From Verrucomicrobiaceae bacterium UBA7681 (GTDB lineage: Bacteria; Verrucomicrobiota; Verrucomicrobiia; Verrucomicrobiales; Verrucomicrobiaceae), in assembly GCA_002482965.1 (NCBI GenBank), contig DLGZ01000004.1:199146-263145 (forward strand): a stretch of 64,000 bases of DNA, read 5' to 3'. Below are positions 1-7,786 of this stretch, in pieces. The notes under the pieces were generated by a model. The model searched no databases. It saw nothing but the letters and a program-made list of their open reading frames with translations, and was not told the DNA's origin. Position 1 is the first letter of the stretch; each line of letters begins with the position of its first letter. The translations under genes and the position numbers were made by a program.

Positions 1-992
1 CGCTGATGGATGGAGCGGATGAGGAACTTGCCGCTGCGAATTTTGTCCCGCACGTAGTTGCGGACCTCGCCGTTGTTGCCGGGCTGGCTGAGCAGATCCT
101 TGTAGGTGTTGCTGATGCGCAGGTGCGGGAGGTCGTCATTGGTCATGACGGCGACCCATTCGCCGCCCTGGCGTTCGACGACGACATCGGGCGTGACGTA
201 GTTGTTGGAGGAGACGGCAAAGCGCTGCGCCGGGCGTGGGTCGAGCGTGCTGATGAAATCTGCTCCGCGTGAGATCTGCTCCAGCGGTACGCCGAGTTTG
301 CGTGCGAGGATGGGGTAGCGCTTGTTGGCGAGGTCGTCGATGTATTGATCGACGAGCCGCCACGCGAGACTCTGCTTTTTGCCGAGGCGATCGAGCTGCA
401 CGAGCAGGCATTCGCGCAAATCTTCCGAGCCAACGCCGACGGGGTCGAAGCTCTGCAGCAGTTTTTTGGCGGTGGTCAGGACATCGATGGGGATGCCGTG
501 GTTCAGGCTCAGTTCGTCGATGCGAGTGTTGAGGAAGCCACGGTCGTCCAGATTGCCAATGAGGAACTCCACCTGCGGGGCGAGGGAGGCGGCGGCATCT
601 GATGTGTGGAGCTGGGAGAGCAGATGCTCCTGCAGAGTGGTGGGGGCCACGATGGAGTCCATGAGGAACTGCCAGCGCTCCTGGTCATCGCTGCGGCGGG
701 TGGCGGTCTGCTGGCGGCTCTGCTGCCAGTACTCGCGCCACTCATCATCCATCTGAGTCAGGGCGTCGATGTCGCTGTCATCGACGCTGCGGTCGTCCGG
801 ATCATCAGGGATGGCGTCCTGAATGGAGGTTTCGGGAGCCTCGAGCTCCAGCACGGGATTGATTTCGACCTCCTGCTGAATGATCTGGCGCAGCTCCAAA
901 GTGGGTGCCTGCAAAATCTGCAAGCTTTGTTGCATCTGCGGCCCAATAGCGAGCTTTTGAGTCTGTACCTGGTGGAGTCCGTGGTCGGCCAT
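1..992 (-). CDS. rpoN: RNA polymerase sigma-54 factor, N-terminal part (runs off the left edge)
   Basis: About 330 codons are visible and no stop is reached inside the window. The protein opens with the glutamine-rich sigma-54 region I (QTQKLAIGPQMQQSLQILQ), which contacts AAA+ activators. An acidic stretch follows (DDPDDRSVDDSDID, about residues 60-75), then the core-binding domain, for example LIGNLDDRGFL and LLQSFDPVGVG. The DNA-binding domain and RpoN box would lie beyond base 1. Sigma-54 directs core polymerase to -24/-12 promoters. The ATG at 992 gives the family's usual N-terminus, although no Shine-Dalgarno sequence precedes it. The gene lies downstream of, and on the same strand as, the YPQQ protein, but the hairpin at 1105-1131 separates them. 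No sigma-54 activator was recognised in the window. Identification is from sequence motifs and is firm. Confidence 0.93.
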   Translation of the reverse strand, partial: MADHGLHQVQTQKLAIGPQMQQSLQILQAPTLELRQIIQQEVEINPVLELEAPETSIQDAIPDDPDDRSVDDSDIDALTQMDDEWREYWQQSRQQTATRRSDDQERWQFLMDSIVAPTTLQEHLLSQLHTSDAAASLAPQVEFLIGNLDDRGFLNTRIDELSLNHGIPIDVLTTAKKLLQSFDPVGVGSEDLRECLLVQLDRLGKKQSLAWRLVDQYIDDLANKRYPILARKLGVPLEQISRGADFISTLDPRPAQRFAVSSNNYVTPDVVVERQGGEWVAVMTNDDLPHLRISNTYKDLLSQPGNNGEVRNYVRDKIRSGKFLIRSIHQ

Positions 993-1104
993 GAATGGTT
1001 GGAAGACAGCAAACGCTATCCGACTCGTTTGGGCAAGCAAACATCAAGCCAACGGGTGATTTATTTTCGATTTCAAGAAAAGAACGATCGATGGCATTAA
1101 AACA

Positions 1105-1131
1105 GAAATCCCGGCGCAGGGCCGGGATTTC
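1105..1131 (-). terminator. Rho-independent-type terminator after the YPQQ-repeat gene
   Basis: A perfect 11-bp stem (1105-1115 with 1121-1131) has a 5-nt loop. Read on the minus strand it is followed by TGTTTTAATG, a short U-rich tail. It lies 29 bp past the stop of the gene ending at 1160 and upstream of rpoN, so it probably insulates the two. Confidence 0.7.
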
Positions 1132-1159
1132 CAAAAACCGAATTGTGAACTGGCGTGAA

Positions 1160-2125
1160 TCAAGGCACCTCGAAGACCTTCTGGGTGGTGGGATCAAGCG
1201 CGAGGGAGCCGCTTTCGAGACCGGTGATGTCGAGCTCTTTGTAGGGGGGGTAAGGGCTGATGACACGGCCTGGCTTGGAGGTTCTTTTGCCTTTCAAAAA
1301 CGACCCCGAAGATCCGCCGCTGGAGGAGGTGGTGGGAAATTCCTTGGGGGTGGATTCGGAACGACGTGTGGTCGGCGCTGGCGTCGGTGGAGGGGCGTCT
1401 GGCTTGACTTCTTTTTTGGGCGTCACCTTGGCAGGTTTGCTCGTGGTCCTGGCAGGGGGTGAATCATTCACCTTGGGCGGGGTGTACTTGTGGGTGCTGC
1501 TGGGCGGAGAGGATTTGGTCTGGGGAGCCGGCGCTGGTGTTTTGCTTTTGCTGGAGGGGGCGGGCGAGGGCTGCTGCGACTGCGGCGGAGTGGTCTGCTG
1601 CGGCGGGTAGTTGTAGCGCGGCTGCTGCTGGGGCTGCTGCTGTGGATATTGATAGCCGGGCTGCTGCGGGGCATAGCCTGAGCCTGGAAGGGGATACCCT
1701 TCCTGCGACTGCTGCGGATAATTGGGAGCCGATTGCGGACGCGGTGTGGAGTCCAGGCTGTAGCCGCCGCCGTTCTGGCCATAAGCAGGAGGCTGGGTGT
1801 CATAGCCCACGGGGTTGCGCCCATAAAAAAGACGGCGCGCCATTTCACTCATGCGCTGGCCAAACTTTGGCAGGAACTGCAGCGGGCTTTCATACTGCGT
1901 GGAGGGCTGCTGCTGGGGGTAGCCCTGCTGCTGCTGGTAGCCTTGGGGCGGCTGCTGGCTGTACTGTTGCGGATAACCACCCTGCTGCTGGGGATAGCCC
2001 TGCGGCTGCTGCGGATAATATCGCTGCTGAGCCTGTGCCATCGGTGTCGAAGCAAAGACGATGGCGGCATACCAGCCCAGTCCAATTGAGCTGATCAGCC
2101 CAGTGCGAGTGGTTCGAGAATTCAT
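1160..2125 (-). CDS. Secreted Gln/Pro/Tyr-rich low-complexity protein with YPQQ repeats
   Basis: This 321-residue protein belongs to no family I recognise. Residues 1-32 form a signal peptide ending in ...TPMAQA. Residues 33-75 and 130-185 are low complexity, with repeated YPQQ, GYPQQ and QQPQGY units resembling prion-like or mussel-adhesive sequences. Residues 185-280 are rich in Pro, Ser, Thr and Lys (PAPSSKSKTPAPAPQ). Only two short segments look ordered: SPLQFLPKFGQRMSEMARRLFYG near residue 90, split here by its own low-complexity flanks, and the tail with YPPYKELDITGLESG. The ordered tail suggests a conserved C-terminal motif in an otherwise disordered envelope protein. A spacer, sticky extracellular polymer or cell-wall linker role is inference only. 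It has its own terminator, so it is probably transcribed alone. Confidence 0.75.
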   Translation of the reverse strand: MNSRTTRTGLISSIGLGWYAAIVFASTPMAQAQQRYYPQQPQGYPQQQGGYPQQYSQQPPQGYQQQQGYPQQQPSTQYESPLQFLPKFGQRMSEMARRLFYGRNPVGYDTQPPAYGQNGGGYSLDSTPRPQSAPNYPQQSQEGYPLPGSGYAPQQPGYQYPQQQPQQQPRYNYPPQQTTPPQSQQPSPAPSSKSKTPAPAPQTKSSPPSSTHKYTPPKVNDSPPARTTSKPAKVTPKKEVKPDAPPPTPAPTTRRSESTPKEFPTTSSSGGSSGSFLKGKRTSKPGRVISPYPPYKELDITGLESGSLALDPTTQKVFEVP

Positions 2126-2276
2126 AATGGTTAATAGTTCTTAAATTCCTGAGAACTTCAAGCCGCAATTTCCGGCCCTCAGCCTCGGATTTGAGGTTGC
2201 AAACAGATAGACGAATGCGGCTGAAGTTTGTTCAGCCGCATTGCAAATGTCTTCGAATCTCCGGGATGTACCGGCC

Positions 2277-4244
2277 TTATGAAGCCAGACGTGCGTCGAT
2301 ATCCTTGTCCAGCCAGGCCCACATGGAGGACAGGCCGGCGCTGACTTTGGCCTTGGCAGCGGTGAGCTCCTCGGCGCTGAGGCTTTGACCGGCGGCGGGG
2401 ACGCTGCGGCCAAACATGTAGTATTTGATCTTCGGCTCGGTGCCGGAGGGGCGCACGGCAAAGCTGCGGCCATCGGCGAGATCCACAAAGAGCATCTTCT
2501 CTTTGAGAACCACGTCGCCTTCTTCGTCGATGATCTCGTCCTTGCGGAAATCGCGCACCTTGATGACAGCGGAGCCATCCACTTCCTTCGGCGGATTGCT
2601 GCCGTAGCTGTCGGCAAGTTTGGCGATCTGCGCGGCACCGCTGGCACCTTCGAAGACCTTGCTCTCGTTCACTTCGAGGAAGTATCCCACTTCGCAGTAC
2701 ACCTGATCAAGCAGTCCGGCCACGGTAAGACCGAGGCTGGCGGCGTATGCGGCGAGTTCGGCAAACATGACCACGGCACCGTTGCCGTCTTTGTCACGGC
2801 TGAAGTCATCACCCATGTAGCCGTAGCTTTCCTCACCACCAAAGACGAGGAACTTGCTGTGCTTCAGGCGTACGTCGCGGCTCTCGACGTTGTTGAGATC
2901 GCGGTAGCGGCTCTGAATGTCCGCAGGCAGGGCGGCTTCGTATTTGGAAAGCTTGGAGCTGATCCATTTGAAACCGGTGAGCGTGTTGACGCAGTTGATG
3001 CCGAACTTCGCAGCGATGGCGTCCTGCAGCGGGCTGGTGACGAAGGTCTTCAGGAGCACGGCGTGGCTCTTGTTGGCTTCGGTGAGGATGCCGAGATCAA
3101 ACATCGTCTTGGTGCGGTACCAGGCCATGAGGGAGCCGACCTGATTGCCGGTGAGCAGCACCATCTCGCCTGCGGAGTTCCGCACGCCCACGCCCATGCG
3201 GTCGCAGTCGGGGTCTGTGCCGATGACGATGTCCGCGCCTTCCTTGTTCGCCAGATCGACTGCCATCTGCAAAGCGGAAGCGTTCTCTGGGTTCGGGGAC
3301 TTCACGGTGGGGAAGCGGCCATCACGCACGTCCTGCTCGGGCACGGTGAGGAAATTGAAGCCGAGCTTTTTCAGCAGCACGGGCACCAGGACGCCGCCGG
3401 CGCCGTGCAGTGCGGTGAAGACGATCTTGAGCTTCTTGGCCTCCTCCTTCTGCAGCAGTTCGGGCTGCAGCATCATGGTTTCCACCCGGGCAAGGTACTG
3501 CTGGTCCATGTCATCACCGAGGGTGGTGAGCTGGCCGCGTTCGGCCTCCGGCAGTGCCACGTACTCCTCGCCTTTGATCGAATTGACCTCCTTGATGATG
3601 CCGGTGGCGTGGGGCTCCACGATGCCGGCACCGTCGTTGAAATTCACTTTGTAGCCGTTGTCATGCGCCGGGTTGTGGGAGGCTGTGAGCATCACCCCGG
3701 CATCCGCACGGAGCTGGCGCACGGCGAAGGACATTTCAGGCGTCGCACGGCAGTAGTCAAAGAGGTAAACATTCGCCCCGTGATCCATGGCGATCTTGGC
3801 GCAGAACTGGGCGAACTCGACGGAGAAATGCCGTGTGTCGTGGGCAAAGACGATGCTGGGCTTGCCGGTGAGCTTGGCGTTGGCGCGGTAGTTTTTGATG
3901 TAGGTCACCAGGCCGCGGGTGGCCCGGCTGACGTTGTAGAAGTTCATTGCATTCGTGCCGACGCAGGGATGCTCCGGGCGCTGGCCTTCGGGCGCGCTGC
4001 CGCGCTCGGCCTTGGTGATGATCTTGCCCAGGGTGCGGCCACGCAGACCGCCGGTGCCAAACTTGAGCGCCTGGAAGAAGCGGTCGTTCAGCTCCGCCCA
4101 CTCGCCGGCGCTGGCGAGTTCCTCGATGCTGGCGCGATACAGCGGATTGTCGCTGGCGGCGAGCAGGGCGAGGATGTTGTCGTGGCTGGCAGCAAGGAGT
4201 TGCCCGGCGGTGGTGGCGGCTTGGAGTTGGTCGGCAAGGGACAT
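2277..4244 (-). CDS. Phospho-sugar mutase (phosphoglucomutase/phosphomannomutase family)
   Basis: The four alpha-D-phosphohexomutase signatures are present in order. These are the catalytic phosphoserine loop TASHNP (Ser189), the metal-binding loop DPDCDR (residues 344-349), the sugar-recognition loop GGEESYG and the phosphate-binding loop RPSGTEPK near the C-terminus. At 655 residues it resembles the longer PgcA/PGM2-like enzymes, which interconvert hexose 1- and 6-phosphates (or pentose phosphates), more than the 450-residue ManB/GlmM type. It is cytoplasmic and would supply glucose-1-phosphate for glycogen or surface polysaccharide. I use the ATG at 4244; the frame extends four codons to a TTG at 4256, which is a less likely start. 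No ribosome-binding site is evident. The exact substrate cannot be read from sequence. Confidence 0.92.
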   Translation of the reverse strand: MSLADQLQAATTAGQLLAASHDNILALLAASDNPLYRASIEELASAGEWAELNDRFFQALKFGTGGLRGRTLGKIITKAERGSAPEGQRPEHPCVGTNAMNFYNVSRATRGLVTYIKNYRANAKLTGKPSIVFAHDTRHFSVEFAQFCAKIAMDHGANVYLFDYCRATPEMSFAVRQLRADAGVMLTASHNPAHDNGYKVNFNDGAGIVEPHATGIIKEVNSIKGEEYVALPEAERGQLTTLGDDMDQQYLARVETMMLQPELLQKEEAKKLKIVFTALHGAGGVLVPVLLKKLGFNFLTVPEQDVRDGRFPTVKSPNPENASALQMAVDLANKEGADIVIGTDPDCDRMGVGVRNSAGEMVLLTGNQVGSLMAWYRTKTMFDLGILTEANKSHAVLLKTFVTSPLQDAIAAKFGINCVNTLTGFKWISSKLSKYEAALPADIQSRYRDLNNVESRDVRLKHSKFLVFGGEESYGYMGDDFSRDKDGNGAVVMFAELAAYAASLGLTVAGLLDQVYCEVGYFLEVNESKVFEGASGAAQIAKLADSYGSNPPKEVDGSAVIKVRDFRKDEIIDEEGDVVLKEKMLFVDLADGRSFAVRPSGTEPKIKYYMFGRSVPAAGQSLSAEELTAAKAKVSAGLSSMWAWLDKDIDARLAS

Positions 4245-4404
4245 ATGAAATGTCAATTTGAACCAGCCCTATGAGGAATCAAACGGCAAAGCGGGCGGGA
4301 TGGGTGAGGGAAGGTTTTCCCTTTTTCGCGATGTGACCTGCTCATGCGGGGCGGCGAATGTTCCGGATAAGTGTCGAGCACCTCATCACTCTCTCTGCTT
4401 GCCT

Positions 4405-4412
4405 GGAAGGAG
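4405..4412 (+). promoter_or_regulatory. Ribosome-binding site of the PIN toxin
   Basis: GGAAGGAG lies 11 nt upstream of the ATG at 4424. It decides between that start and the alternative in-frame ATGs at 4358, 4436 and 4451. It is one of few clear Shine-Dalgarno sequences in the window. Confidence 0.6.
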
Positions 4413-4423
4413 ATGATTGCCGA

Positions 4424-4885
4424 ATGACTGCATATATGCTATCAAAAAGCATGCTTGCCCGAATCGTCGTGGACACCAATGTGATCACCGCCGCCATGCT
4501 CAGCCCTGCGGGCAGCAATCGTGACGTGCTCCGGGCATGTTTGAAGGGATTGGCAAAACCGCTCATTGGTGAAGCGTTGTTCCAGGAATATGAAGACCTG
4601 ATCCACCGGTCGGCCTTGATGTCAAAAAGCCCCCTCTCACTTAAAGAACGCGAAGCATTGCTCGATGCCTTTTTGTCAGTTTGCGAGTGGGTCCGCGTTT
4701 ATTATTTGTGGCGGCCAAACCTTCCTGATGAAGCGGACAATCATCTGGTCGAGCTTGCCGTCGCCGCTGGCGCTGACGCCATTGTCACCAGCAACATCCG
4801 GGATATCAAACGAAGCGAACTGAATTTCCCCCACCTACAGGTATTGACCCCTGCCCAGTTTCTCAAAACACTCGAAAAACCATGA
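4424..4885 (+). CDS. PIN-domain toxin of a type II toxin-antitoxin pair
   Basis: This 153-residue protein matches the COG1569/TIGR00305 group of PIN ribonucleases. The first PIN strand carries the metal-binding acid (ARIVVDTNVI, Asp17). Further acids occur in LPDEADNHLVELA (Asp102, Asp105) and at the end of the fold in VTSNIRDIK (Asp127). Such proteins are Mg-dependent ribonucleases that are held inactive by a partner antitoxin. The stop overlaps the start of the downstream ribbon-helix-helix gene in an ATGA quadruplet, so translation is probably coupled. The order is toxin first, antitoxin second. The start at 4424 is chosen because a GGAAGGAG site precedes it. The family call is firm; toxicity is inferred. 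Confidence 0.85.
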   Translation: MTAYMLSKSMLARIVVDTNVITAAMLSPAGSNRDVLRACLKGLAKPLIGEALFQEYEDLIHRSALMSKSPLSLKEREALLDAFLSVCEWVRVYYLWRPNLPDEADNHLVELAVAAGADAIVTSNIRDIKRSELNFPHLQVLTPAQFLKTLEKP

Positions 4886-5103
4886 GCACACTCACCATCC
4901 GTCTTCCTGACGACAAGCATCTCCGCCTGCGGAAGCTGGCCGAGCATCGTTCTATGAGCATCAACAAGCTGATGGAGGAACTCGCCACCATCAGCATCAC
5001 CGAGTTCGACGCCGAAACGCGCTTCCTCGCCCGCGCCAAACGTGGCTCGGCCAAAAAGGGGCTCGCCTTGCTCGACAAACTGGATGCCAGTTTGTCGAAG
5101 TAA
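4882..5103 (+). CDS. Ribbon-helix-helix antitoxin partner of the PIN toxin
   Basis: This 73-residue protein starts with a ribbon-helix-helix DNA-binding fold. The beta strand TLTIRLPDDKH (residues 3-13) is followed by helix LRLRKLAEHR, then SMSINKLMEELA, the pattern of CopG/Arc-like antitoxins. The rest (FDAETRFLARAKRGSAKKGLALLDKLDASL) is the kind of extended tail that wraps a toxin's active site. Its ATG overlaps the toxin stop by four bases. By analogy with characterised systems it should neutralise the toxin and repress the shared promoter. The operator was not identified in the 167 bp upstream of the toxin. Confidence 0.82.
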   Translation: MSTLTIRLPDDKHLRLRKLAEHRSMSINKLMEELATISITEFDAETRFLARAKRGSAKKGLALLDKLDASLSK

Positions 5104-5295
5104 TCGATTTTCTCCTTCGTGCCTGGGCCATCCCTACGGCAGCCATCGGTCCGACGAGATAAACGCAGGTCCACTGAGCGCTTCAGCGGCTTACAAACGG
5201 ATGAGCAGAATTGGACTCGCCAAAAGGAAGGTGCCTCTCTACAATCGCTCTCGTTCCCTGCCAGACACAACGCAAACACTCACCTCTATACGATC

Positions 5296-6372
5296 ATGGG
5301 CCTGATGGATTACCTCAAAGGACAGTTCCTGGAAATCATCCAGTGGACGGACGACTCACGCGACACGCTCTCCTGGCGCTTTCCGGACGAGGACAAGGAA
5401 ATCAAGCGGGGCGCGCAGCTCATCGTGCGCGAATCGCAGGTCGCGCAGTTTGTTTATCTCGGTGAATACGGCGACACCTTCGGCCCCGGCAAACACACGC
5501 TAAGCACAGAAAACATCCCGATCCTCTCCACGCTCAAAGGCTGGAAGTATGGCTTTGAGTCTCCCTTCAAGGCGGACGTCTATTACGTCACCACCCGCCT
5601 CTTCACCGGCAACAAATGGGGTACGAGCAACCCGATCATGATGCGTGATCAGGACTTCGGCATCGTGCGCGTGCGCGCCTTCGGCACCTTTGATTTCAAG
5701 ATCTCCGAGCCCCGGCTCTTCCTCAAGGAAGTAGCCGGCACGGATAATCACTTCCGCCTGGATGAATTTGCCGACACGATGCGCAGCCGCATCATCAGTG
5801 TGTTCACGGATGCGCTTGCCACCGCGAAGGTGCCGGTGCTCGACCTCGCCACCCGCTACTCCGAAATGGGGGAGGCGCTGCTGCCAGTCATCAACCCGAT
5901 CACTCAGGGCAAGTACGGCATCGAGATCACCAGCTTCATCCTCGAAAACGCCAGCGTGCCGCCGGAAGTCGAGGCCGCGATCGACAAGCGCAGCAGCATG
6001 GGCGCGATCGGCAATCTGAACGACTACGTGAAGTTCCAGATGGCCGAAGGCATGGCCAAGGGCGGCGGCGGTCCCGCCGGATCCGCCGCAGAAATCGCGA
6101 TGGGTTTTGGCATGGCCAACCAGATGATGTCCCAGGGGGCGTTCAACATGAACCCCGCCGCCGGTGGTGCCGCACCTCCACCACTGCCGGGTGCTGCACC
6201 TGCTGCCGCTCCTTCCGTTGAAATTCTCACGCCCGCTCAGGTGGCGCAGGCCCTCGGGGTGACCGAGGCGGATGTCATTTCCAGCATCGAAGGCGGCGAC
6301 ATCAAGGCGAAGAAGATCGGTACACAGTACCGGATCACGAAGGCGGCGTTGGATGAGTTTCTGGCGCAGTAG
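5296..6372 (+). CDS. SPFH-domain (virion-core-protein/YdjI-like) protein with C-terminal excisionase-type HTH
   Basis: The product has 358 residues. Residues 1 to about 250 match the COG4260 SPFH group, whose members start with a short membrane-proximal segment (MDYLKGQFLEIIQW) and contain VRESQVAQFVYLGEYGDTFGPGKHTL. These proteins form stomatin/flotillin-like assemblies at the membrane. Residues 255-300 are a Gly/Ala/Pro/Met-rich linker. Residues 308-358 (ILTPAQVAQALGVTEADV, then GDIKAKKIGTQYRIT) look like an excisionase-type HTH_17 helix-turn-helix, where relatives usually carry a zinc ribbon or GYF_2 module. The frame is open upstream to 5119, but the family N-terminus and poor upstream composition favour ATG 5296. 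A zinc-ribbon protein of the kind often found next to YdjI-like genes lies far away at 56543. Function is unknown. Confidence 0.85.
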   Translation: MGLMDYLKGQFLEIIQWTDDSRDTLSWRFPDEDKEIKRGAQLIVRESQVAQFVYLGEYGDTFGPGKHTLSTENIPILSTLKGWKYGFESPFKADVYYVTTRLFTGNKWGTSNPIMMRDQDFGIVRVRAFGTFDFKISEPRLFLKEVAGTDNHFRLDEFADTMRSRIISVFTDALATAKVPVLDLATRYSEMGEALLPVINPITQGKYGIEITSFILENASVPPEVEAAIDKRSSMGAIGNLNDYVKFQMAEGMAKGGGGPAGSAAEIAMGFGMANQMMSQGAFNMNPAAGGAAPPPLPGAAPAAAPSVEILTPAQVAQALGVTEADVISSIEGGDIKAKKIGTQYRITKAALDEFLAQ

Positions 6373-6487
6373 AGGGCTGGGAAAGCTTTTTTAGTGCGGT
6401 GCTATGAAGAGGGCCTGTTCCACATGGACAGGTCCACTTTGTGGTGCTGTATCATCAATAGGGATCGCGGCAACTGAGGCTGAAAGT

Positions 6488-6648
6488 CCGGTTTCCATGC
6501 CCATTTTTTCTGATGCCCATGGAAACCGTCTTTCGTGCGCCACCCTGACAGCGCAATCCCCTGGGTGCAGTTTCCTGCAGCGCCCTATTTTCCTCGGTTT
6601 CCAGTTGCCCACCCTAAGCACGGCAACTTGGAAACTGGCAACCAGCGC
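6488..6648 (-). repeat. 161-bp inverted repeat, copy A
   Basis: Read on the minus strand this segment aligns without gaps to 7546-7706 on the plus strand. My hand alignment gives about 83% identity over 161 bp and about 95% over the first 73 bp. It contains an imperfect palindrome (GGTTTCCAGTTGC at 6596-6608, paired with GCAACTTGGAAAC at 6622-6634) and a second one with 10-bp arms (6490-6499 with 6518-6527). The conserved ends of the two copies face each other. Confidence 0.85.
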
Positions 6649-6987
6649 GGTTTGGTGGGCGCGGTTGATCGGTAAAAGGGATTGCCTGCGGCGTGCAGAT
6701 CTTCCGATCCTTTAAATGGCCCAGCTCCAGCGCGGATAATTGGGATCTCGCCACGTCTTTGTGCTGAACCTGGCTGAGCATGAGTGTCGGCGGCGGATGG
6801 GCCGCCAGTGCTGGCATATCTCCGCCATCTTCTGGTGGGGGCAGCGACGCTCAGGTTCCTTCGTTTCCCGTTTCCTCCTCTAGGGTTGTTGTAGTGGAAA
6901 CAAACCGTGGTTTCGAGCCCCTGCGGAAAACGGGTTTGGAAACGAGCTGGACCACGCGCGGAAACGAAGGTCTCAGAGGCTGAAAAA

Positions 6988-7020
6988 ATGGAAACGAAAA
7001 AGGGCGTTTTTCGTTTCCAT
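6988..7020. repeat. Perfect 14-bp hairpin between SPFH and YqjD-like genes
   Basis: ATGGAAACGAAAAA (6988-7001) is complementary to TTTTTCGTTTCCAT (7007-7020), with a GGGCG loop. Because the arms contain A5/T5 runs it could act as a weak terminator for the minus-strand YqjD-like gene ending at 7066. It could equally be another member of the GTTTCC palindrome family in this zone. Confidence 0.6.
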
Positions 7021-7065
7021 GTTCTGCAGGGGGCTGCGCTCGTTCACAGGGCGAAGCTCTGCGTC

Positions 7066-7452
7066 TTACCAGCGGAAGCGATCACGCAGCGTGGGCTCGG
7101 GTTGATGGTGGGACAAGCCCAGCAGGCAGCCGAGGGTGAGGCCGAGGGCGAAGGCACCGAGGACGGTGGGGAGTGGATTGTCACGCACGTACTGCTTGGA
7201 CTGCACCAGCGTGTCTTCGGCGCGGACTGAGGCGGTGTGGTAGATGTCTTCGGCGCGTGTGGCAGCGGATTTGTAGAGGTCTTTGGCGGCCTGGGTGGCG
7301 TGCTGGGCGGCATCCTTGGTGGCGGCGATGCCGTGCTGAGCGGCGTCCTTGGCAGCCTGAGTGGCATGGTCGGCCAGGTCTTTGGCGGCTTGGGGGAGTT
7401 GGTCGAAGGAAGGTGGGTTGTTCATGAGTGGGGTGGTTTGTGGTGTGATCAT
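7066..7452 (-). CDS. YqjD/ElaB/DUF883-like tail-anchored membrane protein
   Basis: This 128-residue protein has an Ala/Lys/Asp-rich amphipathic helical body (residues 15-88). The body is built from approximate 11-residue units such as ATQAAKDAAQH and ATKDAAQHATQ, as in apolipoprotein or LEA-like sequences. A short hinge VRDNPL and one C-terminal transmembrane helix (VLGAFALGLTLGCLLG, about residues 95-112) follow. That architecture matches E. coli YqjD and ElaB, inner-membrane proteins linked to stationary phase and ribosome binding. The second ATG (codon 10, base 7425) is also possible; neither has a ribosome-binding site. The gene sits between the two 161-bp inverted repeats. The family call rests on architecture rather than residue identity. 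Confidence 0.72.
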   Translation of the reverse strand: MITPQTTPLMNNPPSFDQLPQAAKDLADHATQAAKDAAQHGIAATKDAAQHATQAAKDLYKSAATRAEDIYHTASVRAEDTLVQSKQYVRDNPLPTVLGAFALGLTLGCLLGLSHHQPEPTLRDRFRW

Positions 7453-7786
7453 CCCAAGCTACGCAGTGCGGTGCGTCCGTGCTATGGGGTGAATGCCTCC
7501 CCTTCATCCTCGCTCTTTTCGACCTGTCGGGTTCAAGTCCGCACGGCGTTGGTTGCCGGTTTCCAAGTTGCTGTGCTTAGGGTGGGCAACTGGAAACCGA
7601 GGAAAAAAGGGCGCTGCATGAAAGCGCACCCAGAGGAATGAGATGGCGGCGTGGCGAATGGTGAGCGGTTTCCATGGGCAACCGAAAAAAAAGGCGTGGC
7701 AACCGGCTTGGTAGCAAGGAGGAGGTGGGCGTTTCCACACGCTTACGGACGGGTGGGCTCTCGCCACGCTCATCCTACATTCGCAT
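7453..7786. other. Intergenic zone with second inverted-repeat copy
   Basis: These 334 bases hold repeat copy B (7546-7706) and no supported gene. Downstream of the giant gene (its stop is at 7787) I see no strong hairpin with a T-run, so where that transcript ends is unclear. Confidence 0.5.
7546..7706 (+). repeat. 161-bp inverted repeat, copy B
   Basis: This is the partner of 6488-6648 in inverted orientation. It carries the palindrome GGTTTCCAAGTTGC / GCAACTGGAAACC (one bulged base) around a TGTGCTTAGGGTGG loop. The first 73 bases differ from copy A at four positions by eye. Confidence 0.85.

Larger units (their letters stand above)
6373..7065. other. Gene-poor zone rich in GTTTCC/GGAAAC palindromes
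   Basis: I see no convincing gene in these 693 bases. The open frames here are repeat-derived and show no recognisable protein pattern. The zone holds one copy of the 161-bp inverted repeat (6488-6648), an 11-bp inverted repeat (6858-6868 with 6960-6970), several scattered GGAAAC/GTTTCC words and a perfect 14-bp hairpin at 6988-7020. Confidence 0.6.

Noticed and set aside
2385..4274. Plus-strand open frame of 629 codons opposite the phosphohexomutase gene
   Set aside because: It is an antisense shadow produced by GC-biased codon use. Its product is His/Ala/Gly/Val-rich with no domain, while the opposite strand encodes all four mutase motifs.
6404..6715. Open frames of about 70-100 codons in the 6.4-7.0 kb zone
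   Set aside because: They overlap the 161-bp repeat and hairpins, have no start signals and translate into low-complexity sequence.
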